From the NCBI RefSeq assembly GCF_003058325.1, contig NZ_CP028843.1:4027501-4091500 (forward strand): 64,000 bases of DNA. Direction: 5' to 3'. Within the stretch, counting starts at the first letter, position 1; every line of letters starts with the position of its first letter. The notes below the pieces were generated by a model that had not been told where the DNA came from, made no database searches, and saw nothing but the letters and a program-made list of their open reading frames with translations. Both the position numbers and the translations under genes were made by a program. This document shows positions 53,613 to 62,349 of the stretch, one piece after another. This stretch comes from Methylobacterium currus. Its GTDB lineage: Bacteria; Pseudomonadota; Alphaproteobacteria; Rhizobiales; Beijerinckiaceae.

Positions 53613-55088
53613 ATGTCCGATTACGACCTTGTCATTCGCGGCGGGACCGTCGGTACCGCGACCGCCTCCTTCCCGGCCGACGTCGCCGTCAAGGACGGCA
53701 GGATCGCGGCGGTCGGCCTCGGGTTGCCGGCCGGAGCGCGCGAGATCGACGCCACCGGCAAGTTCGTCCTGCCCGGCGGCATCGATACCCATGCCCATGT
53801 CGAGCAGGTCTCCGCCAACGGCTTGATGAATGCGGACACCTTCGAGAGCGCCACGACCTCGGCCGCCTTCGGCGGCAACACGACGCTGATCGCGTTCGCC
53901 GCGCAGCACCGGGGCCTCGACCTGCGCAAGGTCGTCGACGACTACGCGGCGTTGGGACGGCGCGGCGCCCTGATCGACTACGCATTCCACCTGATCGTCG
54001 CCAATCCCGACCGCAAGACCATCGAGACCGACCTGCCGGCCCTGATCCGGGAGGGGCATGCGTCGATCAAGGTTTTCATGACCTACGATCTCATCAAGGT
54101 CGACGACGAGCCGTTGCTCGACCTACTTCTCACCGCGCGGCAGAACCGTGCCCTGGTCTGCGTCCACGCCGAGAACCACGGGATGATCGCCTGGATGGGG
54201 AAACGGCTGGTCGAGAAGGGTTATTCCGCACCGAAGTACCATGCGATCAGCCATCCTCGCGGATCGGAGGCGGAGGCCATCAACCGGCTCATTACCGCGG
54301 CCGAGCTGCTCGATCAGCCGATCATGGTCTTCCACGTCTCGACGGCGGAAGGAGCCGCCGTCATACGCCAGGCCCGCGGGCGCGGGTTGAAGGTCTTCGC
54401 CGAGACCTGCCCGCAATACCTGTTCATGACAAAGGACGATCTCGACCGGCCCGGCGTCGAGGGGGCGAAGTGGATGTGCTCGCCGCCGACGCGCGAGGTG
54501 GCCGACCAGACCGCGCTCTGGCAGGCGCTGGCGCTTGGCGACCTTCAGACCGTCACCTCCGACCATGCGCCCTACCGCCTCGACGAGACCGGAAAGCTCG
54601 CGGCAGGCCCCAATCCGACCTTCAAGCAGATCGCGAACGGGATGCCCGGGCTCGAGACGCGCCTGCCGCTGCTCTTCGATGCACTCGTGTCCCGCGGCCG
54701 GCCCGAATTCGAGGGGAGGGGGCTCGAAAGCTTCGTCCGGCTGACCGCCACCGCGCCGGCGGCCATCTACAACCTGCCGGGAAAGGGCGCCCTGCTCCCG
54801 GGCTACGATGCGGATATCGCCATCTGGGATCCGGAGCGGACCGTCACGATCAGCGATGACCTCATGCACGACCGCACGGGGTTCACCCCCTTCGCCGGCA
54901 CGGTCGTTCGCGGCTGGCCGGAGCGGGTCCTGCGCCGTGGCGAGGAGATCATCGCCGACGGCGCATGCAAGGCCATCCCCGGATCCGGACGATGGCTCGG
55001 TCGCCAGGGCGGCTGGGCGGCCGAGCCGACCGGCAGGCTCGTCGCCGACATGGACCCTCGTCGAAATTTCGGTGCCGAGCTGCTGTGA
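53613..55088 (+). CDS. Hydantoinase/dihydropyrimidinase
   Basis: 491 residues of the cyclic amidohydrolase family. The binuclear metal site is readable: GGIDTHAHVEQ (HxH), SIKVFMTYDLIKVDDEPLL (carboxylated Lys), VHAENHGM and HVSTAEGA (His), TSDHAPYR (Asp). Opens the hydantoin or dihydropyrimidine ring to an N-carbamoyl amino acid, which the M20 enzyme then cleaves. AGGGGGG precedes the ATG, 16 bases after the racemase. Cytoplasmic tetramer in relatives. Confidence 0.93.
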   Translation: MSDYDLVIRGGTVGTATASFPADVAVKDGRIAAVGLGLPAGAREIDATGKFVLPGGIDTHAHVEQVSANGLMNADTFESATTSAAFGGNTTLIAFAAQHRGLDLRKVVDDYAALGRRGALIDYAFHLIVANPDRKTIETDLPALIREGHASIKVFMTYDLIKVDDEPLLDLLLTARQNRALVCVHAENHGMIAWMGKRLVEKGYSAPKYHAISHPRGSEAEAINRLITAAELLDQPIMVFHVSTAEGAAVIRQARGRGLKVFAETCPQYLFMTKDDLDRPGVEGAKWMCSPPTREVADQTALWQALALGDLQTVTSDHAPYRLDETGKLAAGPNPTFKQIANGMPGLETRLPLLFDALVSRGRPEFEGRGLESFVRLTATAPAAIYNLPGKGALLPGYDADIAIWDPERTVTISDDLMHDRTGFTPFAGTVVRGWPERVLRRGEEIIADGACKAIPGSGRWLGRQGGWAAEPTGRLVADMDPRRNFGAELL

Positions 55089-55407
55089 CAGCCCTCGTAC
55101 ATCGTGAGACTTAAGAAGTATCGCTAAAATTAATGCCGGATCCGCGTTAAAAAATCTTCGGTACAGTCAGAATTTCGGCGAAATCATTGTTGGTCCGCCA
55201 ACGCAAATCCACCGAGCGGCTCGCCCGGGATGTTCGGCGAGTTTGCGCCTTGGTCGAGACCGATCTCGTACTGCACCTGAGTCGATGCCCGGCTCGAGAT
55301 AAAATTCGTCTGACGGAGCGACATTGCACGCAGGGACGGCTGACGGCAGAATTGCCTTCGTCTTCCTGTGTCTGCTGTCGCGAAACATAGTTCAAGGGAG
55401 ACAATCC
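55089..55407. other. Intergenic region upstream of the split oxidase
   Basis: 319 bases. AT-rich at 55110-55190 (TATCGCTAAAATTAATGCC, TTAAAAAATCTTCGG), then GC-normal. No gene. It may hold a separate promoter for the oxidase/DapA pair; the distance argues against simple read-through from the hydantoinase gene. Confidence 0.5.
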
Positions 55408-56647
55408 GTGAGCGATGTGATCGCACAACTCGCTGCCATCGTCGGCGAGCACAACGTCATACTCGGGGAGGAGCAGACACCTTTCCTGACCGATTGGCTC
55501 GGCAAGTATCGGGGGCGCGCCCTCGCCGTCGTGCGGCCGGGATCCGTCGACGAGGTGTCGGCCGTCATGGCACTGTGCGCCGAATGGAATGTCCCGGTCG
55601 TACCCCAGGGGGGCAACACCAGCCTCTCGGGAGGCGCGACCCCGGACCGGACGGGCGAGGCCGTGCTGCTGTCCCTGGCCCGGATGAACCGCGTGAGGGC
55701 GGTCGATCCCGTCGGAAACACCATCACTGTCGATGCAGGCGTCGTCCTTGCCAACGTTCACACCGCCGCGAGCACCGCAGACCGCTTCTTTCCCCTCAGC
55801 CTCGGCGCCGAGGGGAGCTGCACGATCGGCGGCAACCTGGCTGCCAATGCCGGTGGCGTCGCCGTCCTGCGCTACGGGACCATGCGCGAGCTGACGCTGG
55901 GGCTGGAGGTAGTGCTGTCCGACGGACGAGTTTGGGACGGATTGACGGCTCTGCGCAAGGACAACACGGGCTACGCGTTGCGCGACCTTTTTATCGGGTC
56001 GGAAGGCACCCTCGGCGTCATCACGGGCGCCGTGCTGAAGCTGTTTCCGGTGCCGCGCGCGCGCGCGACCGCCTTCGTCGCGGTGCAGGACGTCAATGCC
56101 GCTCTCGCCCTTCTCTCCATCGTGAGAGCCAGAGGCGGCGACCGCCTAACGGCGTTCGAGTTCATGACCGGGGACACGATCGCCCTGATCCTCAAGCACG
56201 TGTCGGGCACACGCCTTCCGCTCGAAACCCTGCCACCCGCAGCCGTCCTGATGGAACTGTCCGACACCGACGACGAGGTGGCCTTGATCGGGCGCCTGGA
56301 AGAGGTTCTCGCGAGTACGATCGAGTCGGGCCTCGTACTGGATGGCGCCCTCGCGCAGGACGGCACGCAGTCCAAAGCTTTCTGGCGGATCCGCGAAGGC
56401 GTGTCCGAGGCCCTCGTCCGGGAGGGGATGGCCGCGAAACACGATGTGTCGGTGCCGACCGCGGCCTTGGGCGCGTTCGTGGCGCTCGCCGATGCTGGGG
56501 TGAAGGCCGCGCTGCCCGGGGTGCGCCCGATCGTGTTCGGGCATCTCGGCGACGGCAACCTTCACTACAATCTGCTGCCCCCCGTCGGCCTCGATCAGGG
56601 ACGGTGGACGGCCGAGATGCCGGCCCTCACCCGGCTAGGGCCTGTCG

Positions 56648-57067
56648 TCACTTGATCCAGAGGAGCGTAGCGGCGAGGCAGAGGACGCCCATGAAGCTGA
56701 CGGCAGTCTTCTCGTAGCGTGTGGCAACGGCCCGCCATTCCTTGAGGCGCGCCCACAGTCGCTCGACGATGTTGCGATTGGTGTAGATCCAGTCAGGACA
56801 GGCGAGCGGGGCCTCGTTGCTCTTGGTCGGGATCGCGGGCCGGGCCCCGGCGGTCCAGATCGCCTCGCGAAAGCCGTGGCTGGAGAAGCCACGGTCGGCC
56901 ACCACCCACTTCGGCACCCCGGGCAGTTGATCGAGCAGCGGAAGGGCGTGGGGCAGTTCATGCGCCTGACCGGGCGCGAGGCGGAAACCGACGGGGCGGC
57001 CCCGTCCATCGGCGATCACGCAGGCCTTGGTGCCATAGCCGCCACGCGAGCGGCCAAGAGCTTCACG
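56648..57067 (-). CDS. IS5-family transposase, frame B (copy 2)
   Basis: Identical to copy 1 frame B: GRSRGGYGTKACVIADGRGR to ATLLWIK, carrying the second Asp and the Glu of the DDE triad. Needs a frameshift from frame A; the right boundary is approximate. Confidence 0.84.
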   Translation of the reverse strand, partial: REALGRSRGGYGTKACVIADGRGRPVGFRLAPGQAHELPHALPLLDQLPGVPKWVVADRGFSSHGFREAIWTAGARPAIPTKSNEAPLACPDWIYTNRNIVERLWARLKEWRAVATRYEKTAVSFMGVLCLAATLLWIK

Positions 57068-57414
57068 ATGGTCTCGCTCGGCTCCAGATCCCCCCTTTTG
57101 GCCGCGCCCGCCGCCTTCTGGTGGGCTCGAATGTTCGTGCCGTCGAGAAACACCATGCCCAGCGCGACGCCGCGGCTCTGCACGAGGTCGAGCAGCCGCT
57201 CCCAGACGCCGGCGCGCGCCCAGCGGATGAAGATCTGGGCGGCCTGCCACCAGGGACCCAACTCGGCTGGAATGGCCCTCCAAGAGGCGCCGTTGTGATG
57301 CCGCCAGAGGATGGCTGAGATCGTGCGGCGCAGCTCTTGGGGCGGCGTCTTGCCTTTGGGCCGGCAGGCTTCCACCAGCGGTTCCAGTTCGGCCCACTGA
57401 GCGTCCGTCAGCAT
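57016..57414 (-). CDS. IS5-family transposase, frame A (copy 2)
   Basis: 132 codons, the same product as copy 1 frame A (MLTDAQWAELEPLVEACRPK to VAAMAPRPA), with the first catalytic Asp in VFLDGTNIRAHQ. Presumed N-terminal half of a frameshift fusion. Confidence 0.9.
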   Translation of the reverse strand: MLTDAQWAELEPLVEACRPKGKTPPQELRRTISAILWRHHNGASWRAIPAELGPWWQAAQIFIRWARAGVWERLLDLVQSRGVALGMVFLDGTNIRAHQKAAGAAKRGDLEPSETIVKLLAARVAAMAPRPA

Positions 57415-57696
57415 CGTGTCTCCTCGCTCAAAGCGGGGAAACGCTCATCCTCGCAGAGAGTTCAAGCGACAACAGGCCCTAGTCCATGACGAGACACGCC
57501 GCCAGCGCGGCTCGATCAGCGCGGAGCACGGCATCGGTCAGCTTCGCGTCTCCGAGATGGAGCGCTGCAAATCCCCGGTCGAGCTCGACCTCATGACGTC
57601 GATCAAGGCCCTGCTCGACCCGCGCGGACGATTGAATCCCGGCAAATTGCTGCCAGGCAGCCGCACGACCAACGATCTTGCAAGAGGAGCAAACTG

Positions 57697-58635
57697 ATGT
57701 CGCTTCTGACCGAAGCCGCCAAGGGCGTCTATGTCATCGCGGTGACCCCGTTCAAGGACAACGGCGAACTCGACTTGTCCAGCACCGATCGGATGGTGGA
57801 CTTCTATCTCGAGAAGGGGGCGTCGGGGCTGACCATCCTCGGGATGATGGGTGAGGCGCCGAAGTTGACGGCGGAGGAATCGCGCACCTTCGTCCGCAGG
57901 GTGCTGGCCCGCGTCGACGGCCGCGTGCCGGTCGTCGTCGGTGTCTCCGCCCCGGGATTTGCCGCGATGAGGGAGCTGAGTGCGAGCGTCATGGGCGACG
58001 GCGCGTCCGGCGTGATGGTGGCCCCCCCGTCGACGGTGCGGACGGACGATCAGATCGTCTCCTATTACGGCATGGTCGCGGACACGCTCGGACCCGACAC
58101 ACCGTTCGTTCTCCAGGACTTTCCTCTCTCAACCACGGTGCAGATCTCGCCCGACGTCATTCTGAGGATCGTCGAGAATCACCCCACCTGTGTGATGCTG
58201 AAGCACGAGGATTGGCCGGGGCTCGCGAAGATCACGGCCTTGCGCAAGGCGAGCGCAGCCGGATCCCGCCGCATCTCGATCCTCGTCGGGAACGGCGGCC
58301 TCTTCCTCACGGAAGAACTCGCGCGAGGCGCCGACGGCGCGATGACGGGCTTCGGTTATCCGGAGATGATGATCGAGGTCTGCAGGAATTTCGCGGCGGG
58401 TGATGCGGAAAGGGCACGAGACATCTTCGATGCGTATCTCCCTCTTGCCAGGTACGAGCAGCAACCGGGGCACGGTCTGGCAATCAGGAAGCATATCTTG
58501 GCCAAGCGGGGCGCCATCGCGTCTGCTGCCGCCCGGAAGCCAGCTTCCGCGCTGTCGAATGCCGACATCGCCGAGATCGATGCGCTGATCTCACGTCAGG
58601 AGCGCCGATTGAGCGAGATCAATCAGGGTATTTAG
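57697..58635 (+). CDS. DapA-family lyase/aldolase (dihydrodipicolinate synthase-like)
   Basis: 312 residues, class I aldolase TIM barrel. GVYVIAVTPFKDNGELD at the start is diagnostic. The Schiff-base lysine is in CVMLKHEDWPGL, with a glycine-rich phosphate or carboxylate loop GNGGLFLTEELARGADGAMT. Such stand-alone members (KDG/hydroxyproline/N-acetylneuraminate types) cleave or condense pyruvate with an aldehyde. The ATG overlaps the oxidase stop (TGATG), so IS insertion upstream probably has a polar effect. The substrate is inferred only as a 2-oxo-acid. Confidence 0.87.
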   Translation: MSLLTEAAKGVYVIAVTPFKDNGELDLSSTDRMVDFYLEKGASGLTILGMMGEAPKLTAEESRTFVRRVLARVDGRVPVVVGVSAPGFAAMRELSASVMGDGASGVMVAPPSTVRTDDQIVSYYGMVADTLGPDTPFVLQDFPLSTTVQISPDVILRIVENHPTCVMLKHEDWPGLAKITALRKASAAGSRRISILVGNGGLFLTEELARGADGAMTGFGYPEMMIEVCRNFAAGDAERARDIFDAYLPLARYEQQPGHGLAIRKHILAKRGAIASAAARKPASALSNADIAEIDALISRQERRLSEINQGI

Positions 58636-59259
58636 GTACCGACTGAAATCTCAGTCGTCCTTCAAAATAAAGGCCGCTCGCCCAGCGCCTAGCAGTCTCT
58701 AATTCGATCAGGCAGTCGGTCATGAAGCGAGCTTGCGGCTTGATCGAATCCACAGCGCCATCGAACGGACCCGTTCGATGGCGCTACCTCAACCCAGTCC
58801 ACCACACGGCCGCACCTTAAGCATTTTTTATACTGTACTGCATTAATTAATAAGAGATAATGGTTCAATCTCACCTATTATCAGATAAAAACACTTATCA
58901 AAATCCGTTTATAAAGATTTGTGCCCCGAAAATTCAAATAAATCAGATTGTAACAATTCATTGGCGCGATTTTAATCGAATTGTCTCCATCATCGATTGC
59001 TGTGGTGCATCGAATGGGTTGAACGAGGCGTGCGTCAGAGGCGCTTCGTCCTCTCGCCTGAGGAGAGCTGAGCTCTCGGTGTCGACCTGCGCCTGCGAGT
59101 CGGCAGCACATTGAACGTCGTCGTGTTAACGCCACGCTGCAGCCTCCGTCGCCTGCCGCTCGGCTTGTTCTTGGATCCTTGAAAGCCGCCCCGCATCGAT
59201 CCGTGTGGTCAGCTCGCACTCGACCGCAGGCTCCGCATCACGGTCGCTGTTCGAGGGCT
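58636..59259. other. Gene-free region with a strongly AT-rich core
   Basis: 624 bases. Holds the hairpin at 58754-58785, then 58815-58990 with very low GC (ATTAATTAATAAGAGATAA, TTTATAAAGATTTGTGC, AAATAAATCAGATTGTAAC), unlike any nearby sequence. No ORF with coding character. Composition and the adjoining integrase scrap suggest acquired DNA. Confidence 0.55.
58754..58785. repeat. Perfect REP-like hairpin
   Basis: AGCGCCATCGAACGG and CCGTTCGATGGCGCT arms, 15 bases each, loop AC. Related to 31054-31083. 118 bases after the DapA-family stop; no T-tract, so more likely an extragenic palindrome than a terminator. Confidence 0.6.
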
Positions 59260-59745
59260 GGAGCCGCGACGCGTCTGCTATCATGAGGTCGGATGCTGAA
59301 TGAGAAGCGGTCACTCCGCCAGCGCTCGTCGAACGTCCGGAAGCGGCGCAAAGCAGAGACTCGCAACTCTAGCATAACTCCGCTTGTCGAGCGTATGGTT
59401 CGCCGACGAGCGGCCTTCTGCACTGAGCGGTGCTGTGACAGCGATATCGCTTCGGTCAGCCGCACGCCCTGCCGGCCAGCCTCGGTCATGAACCCGGATT
59501 GCAGGTCGTGTGGCGGAGACCAGCACCGGCTCGAGCCCAGCCCGGGCGCAGCGCGCCTTCAGGATTGCCGTCACGCTCCGGGAATCAAGTGCCGCCGAAT
59601 TGAGGCGGCAGCAACGGCCGATGCGCCGGACCACGGGCGCTATCACCGACCCCCTCGCCAGCGCCTCGCGCCGGGGGTCACGACCGCGCGATGCTGGCGC
59701 GCGGGCCCAGCGGACCTGTTCGTGGACGTCAAGAGCCACGACGAT
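59260..59745 (-). pseudogene. Tyrosine recombinase (phage-type integrase) C-terminal remnant
   Basis: On the minus strand one frame gives LNSAALDSRSVTAILKARCA, RAGLEPV; another, after a one-base shift, gives PHDLQSGFMTEAGRQG, VRLTEAISLSQHRSVQKAAR. This is the catalytic end of an integrase around the HxxR and H/W boxes. HDLQ has Gln where Arg is required, and the N-terminal domains, the phase and the final Tyr are lost. Marks a former mobile element. Confidence 0.75.
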
Positions 59746-59866
59746 CGACTATAGCGTGGAACACTCGATTTCACGCTCGATGCGCGATGAGCGAGCAACG
59801 ACCGGATGGTCAGCCTTCTCGGGCACGAATCGACGGTCCATCGCGACAGGCCGACTTCGAGGTGGC

Positions 59867-61045
59867 TCACCGCCGAATGGCGAGCGCAATGCCCTGACCG
59901 CCACCGATGCACATGGTCACGAGCGCCAAGCCGCCGCCGAGACGCTTGAGCTCGTAGGCTGCTTTCACGGCGAGGATCGCTCCTGTCGCCCCGACCGGGT
60001 GGCCGAGCGCGACGGCGCCCCCGTTCGGGTTCAGCTTCGCCGCGTCGAAGCCGAGCGCCCGCGACACCGCGCAGGCCTGGGCGGCGAAGGCTTCATTGGA
60101 CTCGATGACGTCGAAATCGGCCATCGAGAGGCCCGTCCGGTCGAGGAGGCGCTGCACGGCCGGAACCGGCCCCATTCCCATCTCGGACGGATCGACGCCG
60201 GCATGCGCGTAGCCGACGATCCGCGCGAGGATCGGCAGGCCGTCGGCCTCGGCTCTCGCCTCCTCGACCAGAACGAGCGCTGCCGCCCCGTCGTTGATGC
60301 CGGAGGAATTGCCGGCCGTGACTGTGCCGTCCCGCTTGAATGTCGGACGCAGGGCCGCCAGGCCTTCCGCCGTCGCGTCGCGCTTGGGATGCTCGTCGGT
60401 CCGGAACGCGATGGTCTCGCGGCCCTTGCGGACCTCGATGGGCAGGATCTGCTCGTCGAAGCGTCCCGCCGCGATGGCGGCCTGGGCGCGGCGCTGGCTC
60501 TCGAGGGCGAGCGCGTCCTGGTCGGTCCGGCTCACGCCGTAGCGTTCCGCCACGTTCTCGGCGGTGATCCCCATGATGCCGTGGCCGAAGGGGTCGGTCA
60601 GGATGCCGGTCAGGTGGTCGGTCGCCGCGACGTCGCCCATCTTCTGGCCGAAGCGCGCGGCCTGGATCAGGTGGGGAGCGCGGCTCATGCTCTCGGCCCC
60701 GCCCGCGACGGCCACATCCGTGTCGCCCAGCATGATCGACTGCGCGGCCGACACGATGGCCTGGACGCCGCTGCCGCAGAGGCGGTTCAGCGTCATGCAC
60801 GGCACCTCCTGCGGGATGCCGCCGTTCAGGGCCGCGACGCGGGCGAGGTAGGCATCCTTCGACTCCGTCAGGACGACGTTGCCGAAGACGACGTGCCCGA
60901 CGGCCTCACCGCCGATCCCGGACCGCTTCAGTGCCTCTGCGACGACCAGAGCGCCGAGTTCGCCCGGCGTGTGCCCCGCCAGGGAGCCGCCGAAGCCTCC
61001 GATCGCCGTACGGACGCCCGCCGCGATCGCCACCGTTCTCGTCAT
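59867..61045 (-). CDS. Acetyl-CoA C-acyltransferase (thiolase)
   Basis: 392 residues, the standard thiolase length. Nucleophile Cys90 in MTLNRLCGSGVQAI. His349 in GGAVALGHPVGATGA and Cys379 in TMCIGGGQG complete the active site; NEAFAAQA is the oxyanion block. Catalyses reversible condensation/cleavage of 3-ketoacyl-CoA. It heads toward the acyl-CoA synthetase group transcribed in the same direction, so fatty-acid or aromatic ring-derived acyl-CoA degradation is plausible. Confidence 0.94.
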   Translation of the reverse strand: MTRTVAIAAGVRTAIGGFGGSLAGHTPGELGALVVAEALKRSGIGGEAVGHVVFGNVVLTESKDAYLARVAALNGGIPQEVPCMTLNRLCGSGVQAIVSAAQSIMLGDTDVAVAGGAESMSRAPHLIQAARFGQKMGDVAATDHLTGILTDPFGHGIMGITAENVAERYGVSRTDQDALALESQRRAQAAIAAGRFDEQILPIEVRKGRETIAFRTDEHPKRDATAEGLAALRPTFKRDGTVTAGNSSGINDGAAALVLVEEARAEADGLPILARIVGYAHAGVDPSEMGMGPVPAVQRLLDRTGLSMADFDVIESNEAFAAQACAVSRALGFDAAKLNPNGGAVALGHPVGATGAILAVKAAYELKRLGGGLALVTMCIGGGQGIALAIRR

Positions 61046-61101
61046 GGTCTCGTGTCCGTTCTGGCTCTGTCGGGTGAAGGTTTGCCTGAGTGCGCGTCGG
61101 C

Positions 61102-61611
61102 TCAGCGGTCGGGCAGGCGGTCCCAGATCAGCTTGTAGACCTGCGGCTTGCCGTCCCGCATCAGCGGGACGCTCTCGAGGTGGAGCGTGTCCCCGTCGCG
61201 CCGGAAGAAGCGGACCTGCTCCGACCCGACGTCGTTCTGGTAGGCCGAGGCCTCGACGTGGTGGATGACCTTGTCGCCCTCGACGCGGAACGTCCCCGCA
61301 TAGGCCAGGAAGCTCGCATAGGCTTCCGCCTTCTCGGACTCCGCCGCCTTGAGCCGGTCGCCCCTCATCGGCCTGCGCCCGTCGTAGGAGATTACCGCTG
61401 CCATGCGGCCGCCCGGGAGGTAGTGGATGAAGCCTGTCGGGTGCTGACCGTAGGCGGCCGGATTGACCTCGCGGCCGTCGACCCAGGCGGAGACCGAGCG
61501 CAGCTTCCAGGTCCCGTGAAAGTCGGCCGGCTCGGCCGCCCGCGCCTCGACCGCAACGATCATGCTGCCCGCCGCCGTGATCGCGACCAGACCGTTCCGA
61601 ACATTGTTCAT
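61102..61611 (-). CDS. Exported lipocalin-like domain protein
   Basis: 169 residues. Signal peptide (LVAITAAGSMIVAVEARAAE), then ADFHGTWKLRSVSAWVDGRE and GFIHYLPGGRMAAVISYDGR, GTFRVEGDKVIHHVEASAY, the pattern of the lipocalin_5-type beta-barrel. GGGAGGA precedes the ATG at 61611. Its small ligand is unknown. It lies between the TetR and thiolase genes and may be cotranscribed. Confidence 0.78.
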   Translation of the reverse strand: MNNVRNGLVAITAAGSMIVAVEARAAEPADFHGTWKLRSVSAWVDGREVNPAAYGQHPTGFIHYLPGGRMAAVISYDGRRPMRGDRLKAAESEKAEAYASFLAYAGTFRVEGDKVIHHVEASAYQNDVGSEQVRFFRRDGDTLHLESVPLMRDGKPQVYKLIWDRLPDR

Positions 61612-61629
61612 CGTTCGTCCTCCCATCAC

Positions 61630-62349
61630 TCAGTCTCTGTTCTTGTTTTTCGGGGATCGCGCGCTGAGCCCATTGAGGAAGACATCGAGATAGACGTCGA
61701 TGTGCTTCTCGGCGAGCGGGTGGATGTCGGTGCCGCCGCTGCGGGCGAAGAGCCTGAGCAGGTAGGAGCGCGCGCCGGTGAGCAGCGCGGCGACGACCTC
61801 GATCTCCTCGTCCGAGAAGCCTCGCAGCTCGCCCGCCTTGCGGCTCCGGATCAGGGAGCGCCGGTAGCGCTCCTGGATCTGCTGCATGAAGCGGGTGAAC
61901 GCCTCGGGCGCGACCACCTCCGCTTCGTTCATCACCCGGTCGATCTCCGGGCGCTGCGCCAGGTAGGCGAAGTTGGCCGTGATGCCCCGGCGCTCGATCT
62001 CCTCGAGCGAGAGGCTGTCGCGGATGGCGGCGCTGATCGCGTCGAGCATGTCGTTGCCGATCTCGAGCAGCAGGACGTCGAACAGGGCCTGCCGGCTCGC
62101 GAAGTGAAGGTAGAAGGCGCCGTGCGCAATCCCCGCTTCGGCGGTGATCCGGGCGATGGAGGCCCCCGCATAGCCATGCTGGCCGACGACCCGGCCGGCC
62201 GCCTCGATGAGGGCCGCCCGCGTCGCCTCGTTCTTGGCGAGCTGGCGGCGCGTGCTCGGCCGCTTGCGCGCGCCGGAAGCCTTGCCGTCCGGAACCTCCG
62301 CCGGACCGTCCTCGGCGACACCCTTCCCGGCACCATGGTCCTCGCTCAC
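61630..62349 (-). CDS. TetR/AcrR-family regulator
   Basis: 239 residues starting at a GTG that overlaps the synthetase stop (GTGA). The first 40 residues are a charged, variable lead. HTH: ALIEAAGRVVGQHGYAGASI, ARITAEAGIAHGAFYLHFAS. The rest is an all-helical ligand domain ending SARSPKNKNRD. Translationally coupled to the acyl-CoA synthetase, so it probably senses an acyl-CoA and represses this group. Confidence 0.9.
   Translation of the reverse strand: MSEDHGAGKGVAEDGPAEVPDGKASGARKRPSTRRQLAKNEATRAALIEAAGRVVGQHGYAGASIARITAEAGIAHGAFYLHFASRQALFDVLLLEIGNDMLDAISAAIRDSLSLEEIERRGITANFAYLAQRPEIDRVMNEAEVVAPEAFTRFMQQIQERYRRSLIRSRKAGELRGFSDEEIEVVAALLTGARSYLLRLFARSGGTDIHPLAEKHIDVYLDVFLNGLSARSPKNKNRD

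Larger units (their letters stand above)
56638..57479 (-). mobile_element. IS5-family (IS427-like) element, copy 2, inverted
   Basis: Same 842-base element as at 22998-23839 in the opposite orientation, same terminal repeats, TA on both sides (56636-56637 and 57480-57481). Inserted in the oxidase gene. Because the host gene is otherwise perfect, this insertion is recent. Confidence 0.95.
55408..57697 (+). pseudogene. FAD-linked oxidase (GlcD/2-hydroxyacid dehydrogenase type), split by IS
   Basis: Starts at GTG 55408 after GGGAGAC. FAD-binding PCMH blocks VRPGSVDEVSAVMALCAEWN, VVPQGGNTSLSGGATPD, GGNLAANAGGVAVLRYG, and the C-terminal FGHLGDGNLHYNLLPPV. At 56638 an 842-base IS enters between MPALTRL and VHDETRRQRGSISAEHGIGQ. 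The rest runs from 57480 to LNPGKLLPGSRTTNDLARG. Removing the IS and one TA leaves 1446 bases, exactly 482 codons. As it stands the product stops five codons into the IS and loses the FAD-oxidase C-terminal 70 residues, so it is likely inactive. It would oxidise a 2-hydroxyacid. Confidence 0.93.

Noticed and set aside
22998..57479. A composite transposon bounded by the two IS copies
   Set aside because: The right copy is a simple insertion: the oxidase gene is exactly continuous on both sides of it, so it did not arrive with the 33-kb interior.
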